Shown one piece after another: positions 1 through 5,368 of a stretch of 7,410 nt of DNA. Below the pieces are notes generated by a model. The model searched no databases and was not told where the DNA came from. It was given only the letters and a program-made list of their open reading frames with translations. The position numbers were made by a program, and so were the translations under genes. Position 1 is the first letter of the stretch, and each line of letters begins with the position of its first letter. This DNA is from an uncultured Lachnospiraceae bacterium (GTDB lineage Bacteria; Bacillota; Clostridia; Lachnospirales; Lachnospiraceae), in assembly GCA_947177105.1 (NCBI GenBank), contig CAMWTF010000116.1, forward strand, positions 1 to 7,410, written 5' to 3'.

Positions 1-2
1 AT

Positions 3-44
3 ATAGTAGATACCTTGCGCAAAAAGATGGAAAGGAATGGATAG
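3..44 (+). CDS. Possible 3' end of an upstream gene (partial)
   Basis: An open frame enters from the left edge and ends at TAG 42-44, one base before the preferred nrdD start at 46. It reads IVDTLRKKMERNG. A second frame, 2-49, is also open and ends at TGA 47-49, which would give an ATGA overlap with the same nrdD start; it reads YSRYLAQKDGKEWIA. Either could be the tail of a preceding operon gene, and so few codons can be open by chance. No product can be assigned. Confidence 0.2.
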   Translation: MVDTLRKKMERNG

Positions 45-45
45 C

Positions 46-2235
46 ATGAACAATATGGCAGGACAAGATAGCAAGAGCGCAGAGGATTATGGTATCATCT
101 ATAAGCCGGAGCAAACGGTATATGTCATCAAGAAAGATGGCAGCAAGGAAGCCTTCAACGTACAGAAGGTAATTGATGCCGTGGGAAAAAGCGCGTACCG
201 TGCCCTGACCAAATTTACCGACGAGGAGAAGCGTCATATCTGCCAGTATGTGGTGGACAAGGTGGATGAGCTGGGACAGGCTCAGATCCCCATCCCCATT
301 ATGCATAATATTGTGGAGAGCGCACTGGAACAGGTAAAGCCGGTGGTGGCCAAGAGTTACCGGGATTACCGCAACTATAAGCAGGACTTTGTGCGGATGC
401 TGGATGATGTGTATAAGAAGAGTCAGTCCATCATGTATGTGGGGGATAAGGAGAATGCCAACACGGATTCCGCCCTGGTGTCCACCAAGAGGAGCCTGGT
501 TTTCAACCAGCTTAACAAGGAGTTATACCAGAAGTTTTTCATGACTACGGAGGAGATTCAGGCGTGCCGGGACGGGTATATCTATGTCCATGACATGTCC
601 GCCCGCCGGGATACCATGAACTGCTGTCTTTTTGACGTGGAGAATGTGCTGCGGGGCGGCTTTGAGATGGGTAATGTGTGGTACAATGAGCCCAAGACTC
701 TGGACGTGGCCTTTGACGTGATCGGCGATATTGTGCTCAGCGCGGCCAGCCAGCAGTACGGCGGTTTTACCGTGCCCAGCGTGGATCTGATTCTGGAGCC
801 CTATGCCGAGAAGTCTTATCAGAGATATCTGGCAAAGTATGCCCGTCTGGGGATTGATCCGGACACCGCCGAGGCGGAGGCCAGCGCGGACGTGGAGCGG
901 GAGTTTGAACAGGGTTTCCAGGGCTGGGAGTACAAGTTCAATACCGTGGGCAGCAGCCGTGGAGATTATCCTTTTATCACGGTGACTGCCGGTACGGGCA
1001 CGGGGCGTTTTGCCAGGCTGGCAACCATCTCCATGCTGAATGTGCGCAGGAAGGGACAGGGTAAGGCGGAGTGCAAGAAGCCGGTGCTGTTTCCCAAGAT
1101 AGTCTTTCTGTTTGACGAGAATCTCCACGGACCGGGCAAGCCCCTGGAGGATGTGTTTGAGGCCGGCGTACAGTGCTCTGCCAAGACCATGTATCCCGAT
1201 TGGCTGAGTCTGACCGGCAAGGGCTATGTGGCCAGCATTTACAAACAGTATGGTAAAATCATTTCCCCCATGGGCTGCAGGGCTTTTCTGTCGCCCTGGT
1301 ACGAGAGGGGCGGTATGCACCCTGCCGATGATCAGGATGTGCCTGTGTTTGTAGGGCGCTTTAATGTGGGTGCCATCTCCCTGCATCTGCCTATGATTCT
1401 GGCCAAGTCCAGGAAAGAGAGCCGGGATTTCTATGAGGTGCTGGACTACTATCTGAACCTGATCCGACAGCTCCATATTCGCACCTATGCGTATCTGGGT
1501 GAGATGCGTGCCTCTACTAACCCTCTGGCTTACTGTGAGGGAGGTTTTCTGGGCGGACATCTTAAGCTGACGGACAAGATCAAGCCTCTGCTGAAATCCG
1601 CCACTGCCAGCTTTGGCATCACAGCCCTGAACGAGCTGCAGGAGTTGTACAATGGCAAGAGCCTGGTGGAGGATGGCGCTTTTGCGCTGGAGGTCATGGA
1701 ATATATCAACGCCCAGGTGACACGGTTCAAGGAGGAGGATGGCAATCTGTATGCCATATACGGTACGCCCGCGGAGAATCTCTGCGGTGTGCAGGTCAAG
1801 CAGTTCCGCAAGAAATACGGTATCGTGGAAGGCGTTTCCGACAGGGAGTATGTGAGCAACAGCTTCCACTGCCATGTGTCGGAGGAGATCACGCCCATAG
1901 AGAAGCAGGATATGGAGGATCGCTTCTGGGATTTGTGCAATGGAGGCAAGATCCAGTATGTGAAGTACCCCATAGATTACAATTTAGACGCAATTAAGAC
2001 CTTGATCTATCGCGCTATGGACATGGGCTTTTATGAGGGGGTAAATCTGTCTCTGGCCTACTGTGATGACTGTGGTCATCAGGAGTTGGAAATGGATGTG
2101 TGCCCCAAATGCGGCAGCCGCAACCTGACCAAGATTGACCGTATGAACGGTTATCTGTCTTATTCCAGAGTACACGGGGATACCAGGTTAAACGAGGCGA
2201 AGATGGCGGAGATTGCTGAAAGGAAGTCCATGTAA
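46..2235 (+). CDS. nrdD: Anaerobic (class III) ribonucleoside-triphosphate reductase, catalytic subunit
   Basis: This oxygen-sensitive cytosolic glycyl-radical enzyme reduces NTPs to dNTPs, the anaerobic route to DNA precursors. Numbering from ATG 46 gives 729 residues, close to the usual ~700-730. Residues ~25-110 resemble an ATP-cone, the regulatory domain that senses ATP/dATP. The 10-stranded barrel core follows. C193 in MNCCLFD aligns with the thiyl-radical cysteine, and C411 in SPMGCR and N440 in GRFNVG match the other active-site positions of the E. coli/phage T4 enzymes, which suggests formate as reductant (inference). The C-terminal zinc site is C673/C676 and C686/C689. The glycyl radical residue is G702 in RMNGYL. 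ATG 46 is preferred because AAAGGA (31-36) sits 9 bases upstream; ATG 37 in the same frame would add three residues but lacks a well-spaced site. The stop lies one base before nrdG, so the two genes are very probably co-transcribed and translationally coupled. Confidence 0.97.
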   Translation: MNNMAGQDSKSAEDYGIIYKPEQTVYVIKKDGSKEAFNVQKVIDAVGKSAYRALTKFTDEEKRHICQYVVDKVDELGQAQIPIPIMHNIVESALEQVKPVVAKSYRDYRNYKQDFVRMLDDVYKKSQSIMYVGDKENANTDSALVSTKRSLVFNQLNKELYQKFFMTTEEIQACRDGYIYVHDMSARRDTMNCCLFDVENVLRGGFEMGNVWYNEPKTLDVAFDVIGDIVLSAASQQYGGFTVPSVDLILEPYAEKSYQRYLAKYARLGIDPDTAEAEASADVEREFEQGFQGWEYKFNTVGSSRGDYPFITVTAGTGTGRFARLATISMLNVRRKGQGKAECKKPVLFPKIVFLFDENLHGPGKPLEDVFEAGVQCSAKTMYPDWLSLTGKGYVASIYKQYGKIISPMGCRAFLSPWYERGGMHPADDQDVPVFVGRFNVGAISLHLPMILAKSRKESRDFYEVLDYYLNLIRQLHIRTYAYLGEMRASTNPLAYCEGGFLGGHLKLTDKIKPLLKSATASFGITALNELQELYNGKSLVEDGAFALEVMEYINAQVTRFKEEDGNLYAIYGTPAENLCGVQVKQFRKKYGIVEGVSDREYVSNSFHCHVSEEITPIEKQDMEDRFWDLCNGGKIQYVKYPIDYNLDAIKTLIYRAMDMGFYEGVNLSLAYCDDCGHQELEMDVCPKCGSRNLTKIDRMNGYLSYSRVHGDTRLNEAKMAEIAERKSM

Positions 2236-2236
2236 T

Positions 2237-2824
2237 ATGCGATATCATAACATAACGAAGGACGACATGCTCAACGGGGACGGACTGCGTGTCGTGCTGT
2301 GGGTGGCAGGCTGCAGCCATTGCTGCAGGGAGTGCCACAACCCGCTCACCTGGGATCCGGACGGAGGTCTTTACTTTGACGAGGCGGCCAAGGAGGAGAT
2401 CTTTGCGCAGCTGGACAAAATGTATATATCCGGAATTACCTTCTCAGGAGGAGATCCGCTGCACTCCGCCAATCGACGGGAAGTGCGCAGCCTTATGGAG
2501 GAGATCAAGGAGCGGTATCCGAATAAGACCATATGGTTATATACAGGAGATGTATGGGAGAATATCCTGCACTATCCTCTGATGCAGTATGTGGATGTAG
2601 TGGTGGACGGAGAATTTCAGGTTGAGAAAAAAGATACCAAGCTGCTGTGGAAGGGCAGCTCCAATCAGAGGGTGATCGATGTGCAGGCTTCTCTAAAGCA
2701 GCCGGAACCGTCGGTTCCGGTTCTGCACTGTGGGGACTATGCGGGAGATGGGGGGGCATGTAACGCGCAGGATATGGTGCAGAGCGGGGAAATTCCCGCA
2801 GGGCCTTCCTGTGATGTGAGATGA
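2237..2824 (+). CDS. nrdG: Anaerobic ribonucleotide reductase activating protein (radical SAM activase)
   Basis: NrdG uses a [4Fe-4S] cluster and S-adenosylmethionine to abstract hydrogen from the NrdD glycine and make its radical. The 195-residue protein has the family's CX3CX2C cluster motif at C26, C30 and C33 (GCSHCCREC, with an extra C29). It also has the SAM-binding FSGGDPLH segment at 69-76, WLYTGDVW at ~100-107, and the conserved WKGSSNQRVIDV block at 138-149. ATG 2237 is chosen because the protein then begins MRYHNITKDD, like known NrdG, and AGGAAG (2221-2226) lies 10 bases upstream. An in-frame ATG at 2213 would add eight residues inside nrdD and is unlikely. E. coli NrdG is about 154 residues and ends soon after its SSNQ block. 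Here ~40 more residues follow, rich in Gly, Pro, Ser and Cys and without recognisable family similarity. Confidence 0.95.
   Translation: MRYHNITKDDMLNGDGLRVVLWVAGCSHCCRECHNPLTWDPDGGLYFDEAAKEEIFAQLDKMYISGITFSGGDPLHSANRREVRSLMEEIKERYPNKTIWLYTGDVWENILHYPLMQYVDVVVDGEFQVEKKDTKLLWKGSSNQRVIDVQASLKQPEPSVPVLHCGDYAGDGGACNAQDMVQSGEIPAGPSCDVR
2698..2726 (+). repeat. Strong inverted repeat inside the nrdG 3' end
   Basis: GCAG plus CCGGAACC, a GTC loop, then GGTTCCGG, a TT bulge and CTGC form a 12-base-pair stem, of which the inner 8 pairs are perfect. It lies in the codons just after the conserved NrdG core. No T-run follows, so it is not a standard intrinsic terminator. It could slow 3' exonucleases or ribosomes, or be a remnant of a small palindromic element. 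The structure is seen directly; its role is inference. Confidence 0.7.
2784..2799 (+). repeat. Small inverted repeat near the nrdG stop
   Basis: GCGGG and CCCGC arms surround a six-base GAAATT loop, giving a five-pair GC stem 23 bases before the nrdG stop codon. It is too short to be distinctive alone, but it is one of four hairpins between 2698 and 2952. Confidence 0.4.
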
Positions 2825-2826
2825 GT

Positions 2827-2845
2827 TTGGAACTAACGTTCCCAA
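2827..2845 (+). repeat. Hairpin directly after nrdG
   Basis: TTGGAAC, a TAAC loop and GTTCCCAA pair as a seven-base stem with one bulged C, starting two bases after the nrdG stop at 2824. The position suits a 3' end structure, but no T-run follows, so termination here is doubtful. Its GGAAC/GTTCC core repeats the core of the hairpin at 2698-2726. Confidence 0.45.
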
Positions 2846-2850
2846 TACCG

Positions 2851-2900
2851 ATTAACGCGTATTGCAGGCCAGCCTGCGATATGCAGAAGCAGGGTAAGTA
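2851..2900 (+). repeat. Imperfect direct repeat, copy A (nrdG-dut gap)
   Basis: This is the first of two related ~50-base segments in the gap between nrdG and dut. It shares ATTAACGC at its start, CAGCCTGC and TATGCAG in the middle, and GTAAGTA at its end with copy B at 2914-2965. I estimate roughly 70% identity by eye. Within it GCAGG (2864-2868) can pair with CCTGC (2873-2877), or the same CTGC (2874-2877) can pair with GCAG (2883-2886). The two stems exclude each other. Confidence 0.6.
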
Positions 2901-2913
2901 CATCCAAATATGT

Positions 2914-2965
2914 ATTAACGCAATAACACAGACGCAGCCTGCATTATGCAGGAAAGAGGTAAGTA
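2914..2965 (+). repeat. Imperfect direct repeat, copy B (nrdG-dut gap)
   Basis: This second copy starts 63 bases after copy A and ends 18 bases before the dut start. It keeps the ATTAACGC, CAGCCTGC, TATGCAG and GTAAGTA blocks. Its central stem is better than in copy A because both arms are complete (see 2938-2952). It could be a local duplication of a regulatory element or of a small intergenic repeat family; the sequence does not decide between these. Confidence 0.6.
2938..2952 (+). repeat. Perfect 15-base palindrome upstream of dut
   Basis: CCTGCAT, one central T and ATGCAGG form a perfect palindrome with seven-base arms, ending 31 bases before the dut start codon. With a one-base centre it is better suited to a dimeric DNA-binding protein than to a tight RNA hairpin. 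I match it to no known operator consensus, and it does not resemble an NrdR box. Confidence 0.45.
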
Positions 2966-2983
2966 TGAGGGAGCAAGGAAATA

Positions 2984-3493
2984 ATGAAAAGAATAGCCAG
3001 ATTTCATAAGGTCAGTGCGGAACAATTTGCGTCTGCGGTGAGGGAGGAGTTCCCAGAACATTCCGATGAGGAGATAGGAGATATCTACGCGTCCATAAGA
3101 CTGCCCGGCCGGGCCACCAAGGGCAGCGCTGGGTATGACTTTTATTCCCCTTTTGCCTTTTCATTGGAGCCAGGTGCCTCCATCAAGGTGCCCACAGGGA
3201 TAAGGGCAGAGATGGAGGAGGACTGGGTACTGAAGCTCTATCCCCGCAGCGGTTTGGGATTCAAGTACCGCCTGCAGCTGAATAACACGGTGGGCATTAT
3301 CGACAGCGACTATTTTTACTCAGACAATGAGGGACATATTATGGCTAAGATCACCAATGACTCACGGGAGGGTAAAACGGTGGAAATCAGTGCAGGCATG
3401 GGCTTCATGCAGGGTATTTTTCTGGAATATGGCATTACCGTGGACGATGATGCCAGTGGGATCCGCAATGGGGGCTTCGGGAGCACCACATAG
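2984..3493 (+). CDS. dut: dUTP diphosphatase (trimeric dUTPase family)
   Basis: It hydrolyses dUTP to dUMP and pyrophosphate in the cytosol, keeping uracil out of DNA and feeding thymidylate synthesis. The 169-residue protein shows the five family motifs in order. Motif 1 is GSAGYD at 47-52. Motif 2 is PRSGLG at 87-92. Motif 3 is NTVGIIDSDY at 101-110, with D107 as the expected catalytic base and Y110 as the sugar-stacking residue. Motif 4 is an unusual GFMQGIF instead of the common R-I/F-A-Q. Motif 5 is RNGGFGST at 161-168, with F165 expected to stack on uracil. Residues 1-36 form an acidic N-terminal extension before the fold. The start at ATG 2984 has AAGGAA just upstream (2975-2980) and GGGAG a little further away. 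Class III reductase makes dUTP directly, so the position after nrdDG makes functional sense. The 159-base gap before it may carry its own control. Confidence 0.92.
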   Translation: MKRIARFHKVSAEQFASAVREEFPEHSDEEIGDIYASIRLPGRATKGSAGYDFYSPFAFSLEPGASIKVPTGIRAEMEEDWVLKLYPRSGLGFKYRLQLNNTVGIIDSDYFYSDNEGHIMAKITNDSREGKTVEISAGMGFMQGIFLEYGITVDDDASGIRNGGFGSTT

Positions 3494-3535
3494 CAATAAC
3501 AGGAACTATCATGTAGGAAAGGGGACCAAACGGGA

Positions 3536-5164
3536 ATGGGTATGTATCTGAACAGTATTGCTCCCTATATGAATTATCAGGAGATGACAACCAGTTCTTA
3601 CTATGTGGATAAATCCGATATGATTCGGGAAATCATTGCCGCTATTGGAACACCCGGCAAATATATCTGCATCACCAGACCCAGAAGATTTGGCAAGACA
3701 ATAACTGCCAACATGTTGTCCAGCTTCTTTGCGCGGGGAATGGATGGCGGCATGATATTTGACAAGCTGCGGATTGCCCATGCCCCGGAGTATCCGGAGC
3801 ATCTGAACAGGCATGAGGTCATCTATATTGACTGTAGTATAGTACCGGAAGGCTGCCGCAGTTATAAAGAGTATATCCAAAATATCTCGCAGGGGATTAA
3901 AACAGACTTGGCAGCTGCCTATCCGAATCTGGCGCTGGATAGCGGCAAATCCCTCTGGGATATTCTGATGCAGGTATGTATCCATGAAAATGGCAGGCGA
4001 TTCCTGTTTATTATTGATGAGTGGGATTCGGTATTTCATCTCTCCTGGATTTCCGAGGAGGACAGAAAAGCCTATCTGTTGTTCCTGCGCTCTCTGTTAA
4101 AAGGACAGGCTTATGTGGAATTAGCCTATATGACAGGAATACTGCCCATCGTCAAGTACTCGGACGGTTCCGAGTTGAATATGTTTGTGGAATATCAGAT
4201 GACTACCATGGAAAAATACAGTAAATATTTTGGGTTCACAAGTCAGGAAGTGGACAGGCTATATGGTATTTATCTGAAACAGGAAACAGCGGTGAAGGTA
4301 TTCCGCGAAGAACTGGAGGAATGGTATAACGGATATCATACACTGGAGGGCAGAAAATTATACAATCCCCGGTCAGTTGTTTTGGCATTTCAGAATAACA
4401 AGGTGGGCAGTTACTGGACAGGATCAGGAACCTATGATTCTATCTTCTATTATATACAAAATAATATTGCGGCAGTCAGGGATGACCTGGCGCTGATGAT
4501 ATCAGGGGAGCGCATTCCGGTCAGAATACAGGAGTATGCGGCCACAGCTTACCGATTAGAGAGTAAAGATCAGATTTACTCCGCAATGGTGGTATATGGT
4601 CTGCTGACTTATGAGAACGGCAAGGTATTTATTCCAAACAGGGAATTGATGGAGAAGTATGAAGAATTGTTGATTCATAAGGAATCGTTGGGATATATCT
4701 ATGAACTGGCCAATATCTCCGGCAAAATGCTGTACGCAACCCTGCATGGAGATACAAAGACCATGGCGGCCATCCTGCAGCAGGCACATAACACAGAGAC
4801 ACCTATCCTGGCTTACAACCATGAGACAGAGCTTGCAGCGGTTGTAAATCTGGTATATCTTGCGGCCCGCAATGATTACCATGTGGAGCGGGAGGACAAG
4901 GCGGGCAAGGGATATGTGGATTTCATCTTTTACCCCAATGATCCCCAAAAGGACGGTATTATTCTGGAACTGAAGGTAGACAGGGGGCCGGAAGAGGCTA
5001 TCCGGCAGATTAAGGAGCGGGAGTATGTTCTGAGATTTCGGGGAAAAGCAGGAGAGCGGCCCAGATGTACAAGCAGGATATTGGCAGTTGGAATTGGGTA
5101 TGACAGGGAGAGCAAAGAACATCGGTGTTTGGTGGAGGTGTTGGAACAAGCGCAGGAAGTGTGA
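3536..5164 (+). CDS. AAA-type ATPase with C-terminal PD-(D/E)XK nuclease domain (AAA-ATPase_like / DUF1703 type)
   Basis: This 542-residue protein belongs to a family common, often in many copies, in gut Clostridia and Bacteroidetes; its cellular role is not established. The N-terminal ATPase has the family's Walker A form, TRPRRFGKT at 47-55 (K54, T55), and Walker B FLFIIDEWD at 156-164 (D161, E162). The C-terminal ~110 residues fit the restriction-endonuclease-like fold: E430/E432 in a helix, D462 in GYVDFIF, E478 and K480 in ILELK, and Q491 in AIRQIKEREY. All expected nuclease acids are present, so it may cleave nucleic acid (inference). ATG 3536 follows AGGAAAGGGGA (3515-3525) by 10 bases; ATG 3542, two codons later, is a possible alternative. 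The gap to dut is 42 bases with no terminator, so co-transcription is plausible. Base composition is lower in GC than the flanking genes in the lines I counted, which hints at acquisition by transfer. Confidence 0.88.
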   Translation: MGMYLNSIAPYMNYQEMTTSSYYVDKSDMIREIIAAIGTPGKYICITRPRRFGKTITANMLSSFFARGMDGGMIFDKLRIAHAPEYPEHLNRHEVIYIDCSIVPEGCRSYKEYIQNISQGIKTDLAAAYPNLALDSGKSLWDILMQVCIHENGRRFLFIIDEWDSVFHLSWISEEDRKAYLLFLRSLLKGQAYVELAYMTGILPIVKYSDGSELNMFVEYQMTTMEKYSKYFGFTSQEVDRLYGIYLKQETAVKVFREELEEWYNGYHTLEGRKLYNPRSVVLAFQNNKVGSYWTGSGTYDSIFYYIQNNIAAVRDDLALMISGERIPVRIQEYAATAYRLESKDQIYSAMVVYGLLTYENGKVFIPNRELMEKYEELLIHKESLGYIYELANISGKMLYATLHGDTKTMAAILQQAHNTETPILAYNHETELAAVVNLVYLAARNDYHVEREDKAGKGYVDFIFYPNDPQKDGIILELKVDRGPEEAIRQIKEREYVLRFRGKAGERPRCTSRILAVGIGYDRESKEHRCLVEVLEQAQEV

Positions 5165-5226
5165 TACTCTGCATATTCCGAAAAAGGGACCACCGCAAAC
5201 AAATATTAATGGTTTCATGCGTTTGT

Positions 5227-5245
5227 CAAGGAACCTTGTTTTTTT
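5227..5245 (+). terminator. Weak candidate intrinsic terminator after the ATPase-nuclease gene
   Basis: CAAGGAACCTTG is a short palindrome (4-5 pairs) followed directly by seven Ts at 5239-5245, 63 bases past the stop codon. The U-tract is good but the stem is short, so termination would be inefficient. The hairpin at 5282-5312 is an alternative 3' end for the same transcript. Confidence 0.35.
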
Positions 5246-5263
5246 GCAATTTACAAAAACAAG
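5235..5263 (+). repeat. AT-rich inverted repeat overlapping the mutS promoter candidate
   Basis: CTTGTTTTT (5235-5243) and AAAAACAAG (5255-5263) are perfect nine-base complements separated by 11 bases. The interval includes the candidate -35 box at 5250-5255. Such an arrangement could be an operator, or the stem of a bidirectional terminator, as T and A runs occur on both strands. The pairing is certain; the role is unknown. Confidence 0.5.
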
Positions 5264-5278
5264 ATTTTGTGGTAACAT
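5250..5278 (+). promoter_or_regulatory. Candidate sigma-A type promoter for mutS
   Basis: TTTACA (5250-5255, five of six matches to TTGACA) is followed after 17 bases by TAACAT (5273-5278, four of six to TATAAT). A TG at 5270-5271 gives an extended -10 element. The spacing is ideal and the element lies 87 bases before the mutS start codon. The predicted transcript would begin near 5285 and carry an ~80-base leader containing two hairpins. Confidence 0.5.
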
Positions 5279-5281
5279 GAG

Positions 5282-5312
5282 AGACGGATACATCCTGTGG
5301 TGTGTCCGTTTT
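5282..5312 (+). terminator. Terminator-like hairpin in the mutS leader
   Basis: ACGGATACA (5284-5292) pairs with TGTGTCCGT (5301-5309) with one G-U pair and an eight-base loop, and T residues continue to 5312. It resembles an intrinsic terminator with a short U-tract. It could end transcription coming from the ATPase-nuclease gene. If the promoter at 5250-5278 is used, it would instead sit at the extreme 5' end of the mutS mRNA as a protective or attenuating structure. Confidence 0.45.
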
Positions 5313-5338
5313 GTAATGTCCAAAAGAAACCAAAGATG

Positions 5339-5352
5339 CCGCCCCGCGGCGG
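5339..5352 (+). promoter_or_regulatory. GC-rich hairpin abutting the mutS ribosome binding site
   Basis: CCGCC (5339-5343) and GGCGG (5348-5352) are perfect complements around a four-base CCGC loop. All five pairs are G-C. The stem ends immediately before the AAGTGAGG segment (5353-5360) that serves as ribosome binding site, so it could affect ribosome access. The effect is inferred. Confidence 0.4.
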
Positions 5353-5368
5353 AAGTGAGGTAGATGTG
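5353..5368 (+). promoter_or_regulatory. Ribosome binding site and GTG start of mutS
   Basis: AAGTGAGG (5353-5360) lies five bases before GTG 5366-5368. This decides the start: the only in-frame ATG upstream, at 5336, has no purine-rich site before it. The ATG at 5364 is in another frame. Starting at GTG also places the mismatch-contacting Phe and Glu at residues 36 and 38, as in E. coli MutS. Confidence 0.7.

Noticed and set aside
523..1875. A 450-codon open frame on the - strand inside nrdD
   Set aside because: It is entirely antisense to a well-conserved gene, has no recognisable domain, and reads like the reverse of high-GC codons.
2698..2726. Intrinsic terminator at the strong hairpin in nrdG
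   Set aside because: The stem is strong but no T-run follows and it lies within the reading frame.
2851..2965. CRISPR array or NrdR box in the nrdG-dut gap
   Set aside because: There are only two diverged copies with no regular unique spacer, and the palindrome does not fit the NrdR consensus.
2821..3009. A 62-codon + strand frame starting in an ATGA overlap with the nrdG stop
   Set aside because: It lacks a good ribosome site, consists largely of the two direct repeats (so its peptide repeats too) and runs into dut. The overlap looks accidental.
5088..5363. A 91-codon + strand frame across the ATPase-mutS gap
   Set aside because: It starts inside the ATPase gene in another frame, translates the hairpins and promoter, and has no recognisable domain.
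5336..5365. ATG 5336 as an alternative mutS start
   Set aside because: It adds ten residues encoded by the GC hairpin and ribosome site, and no Shine-Dalgarno sequence precedes it.
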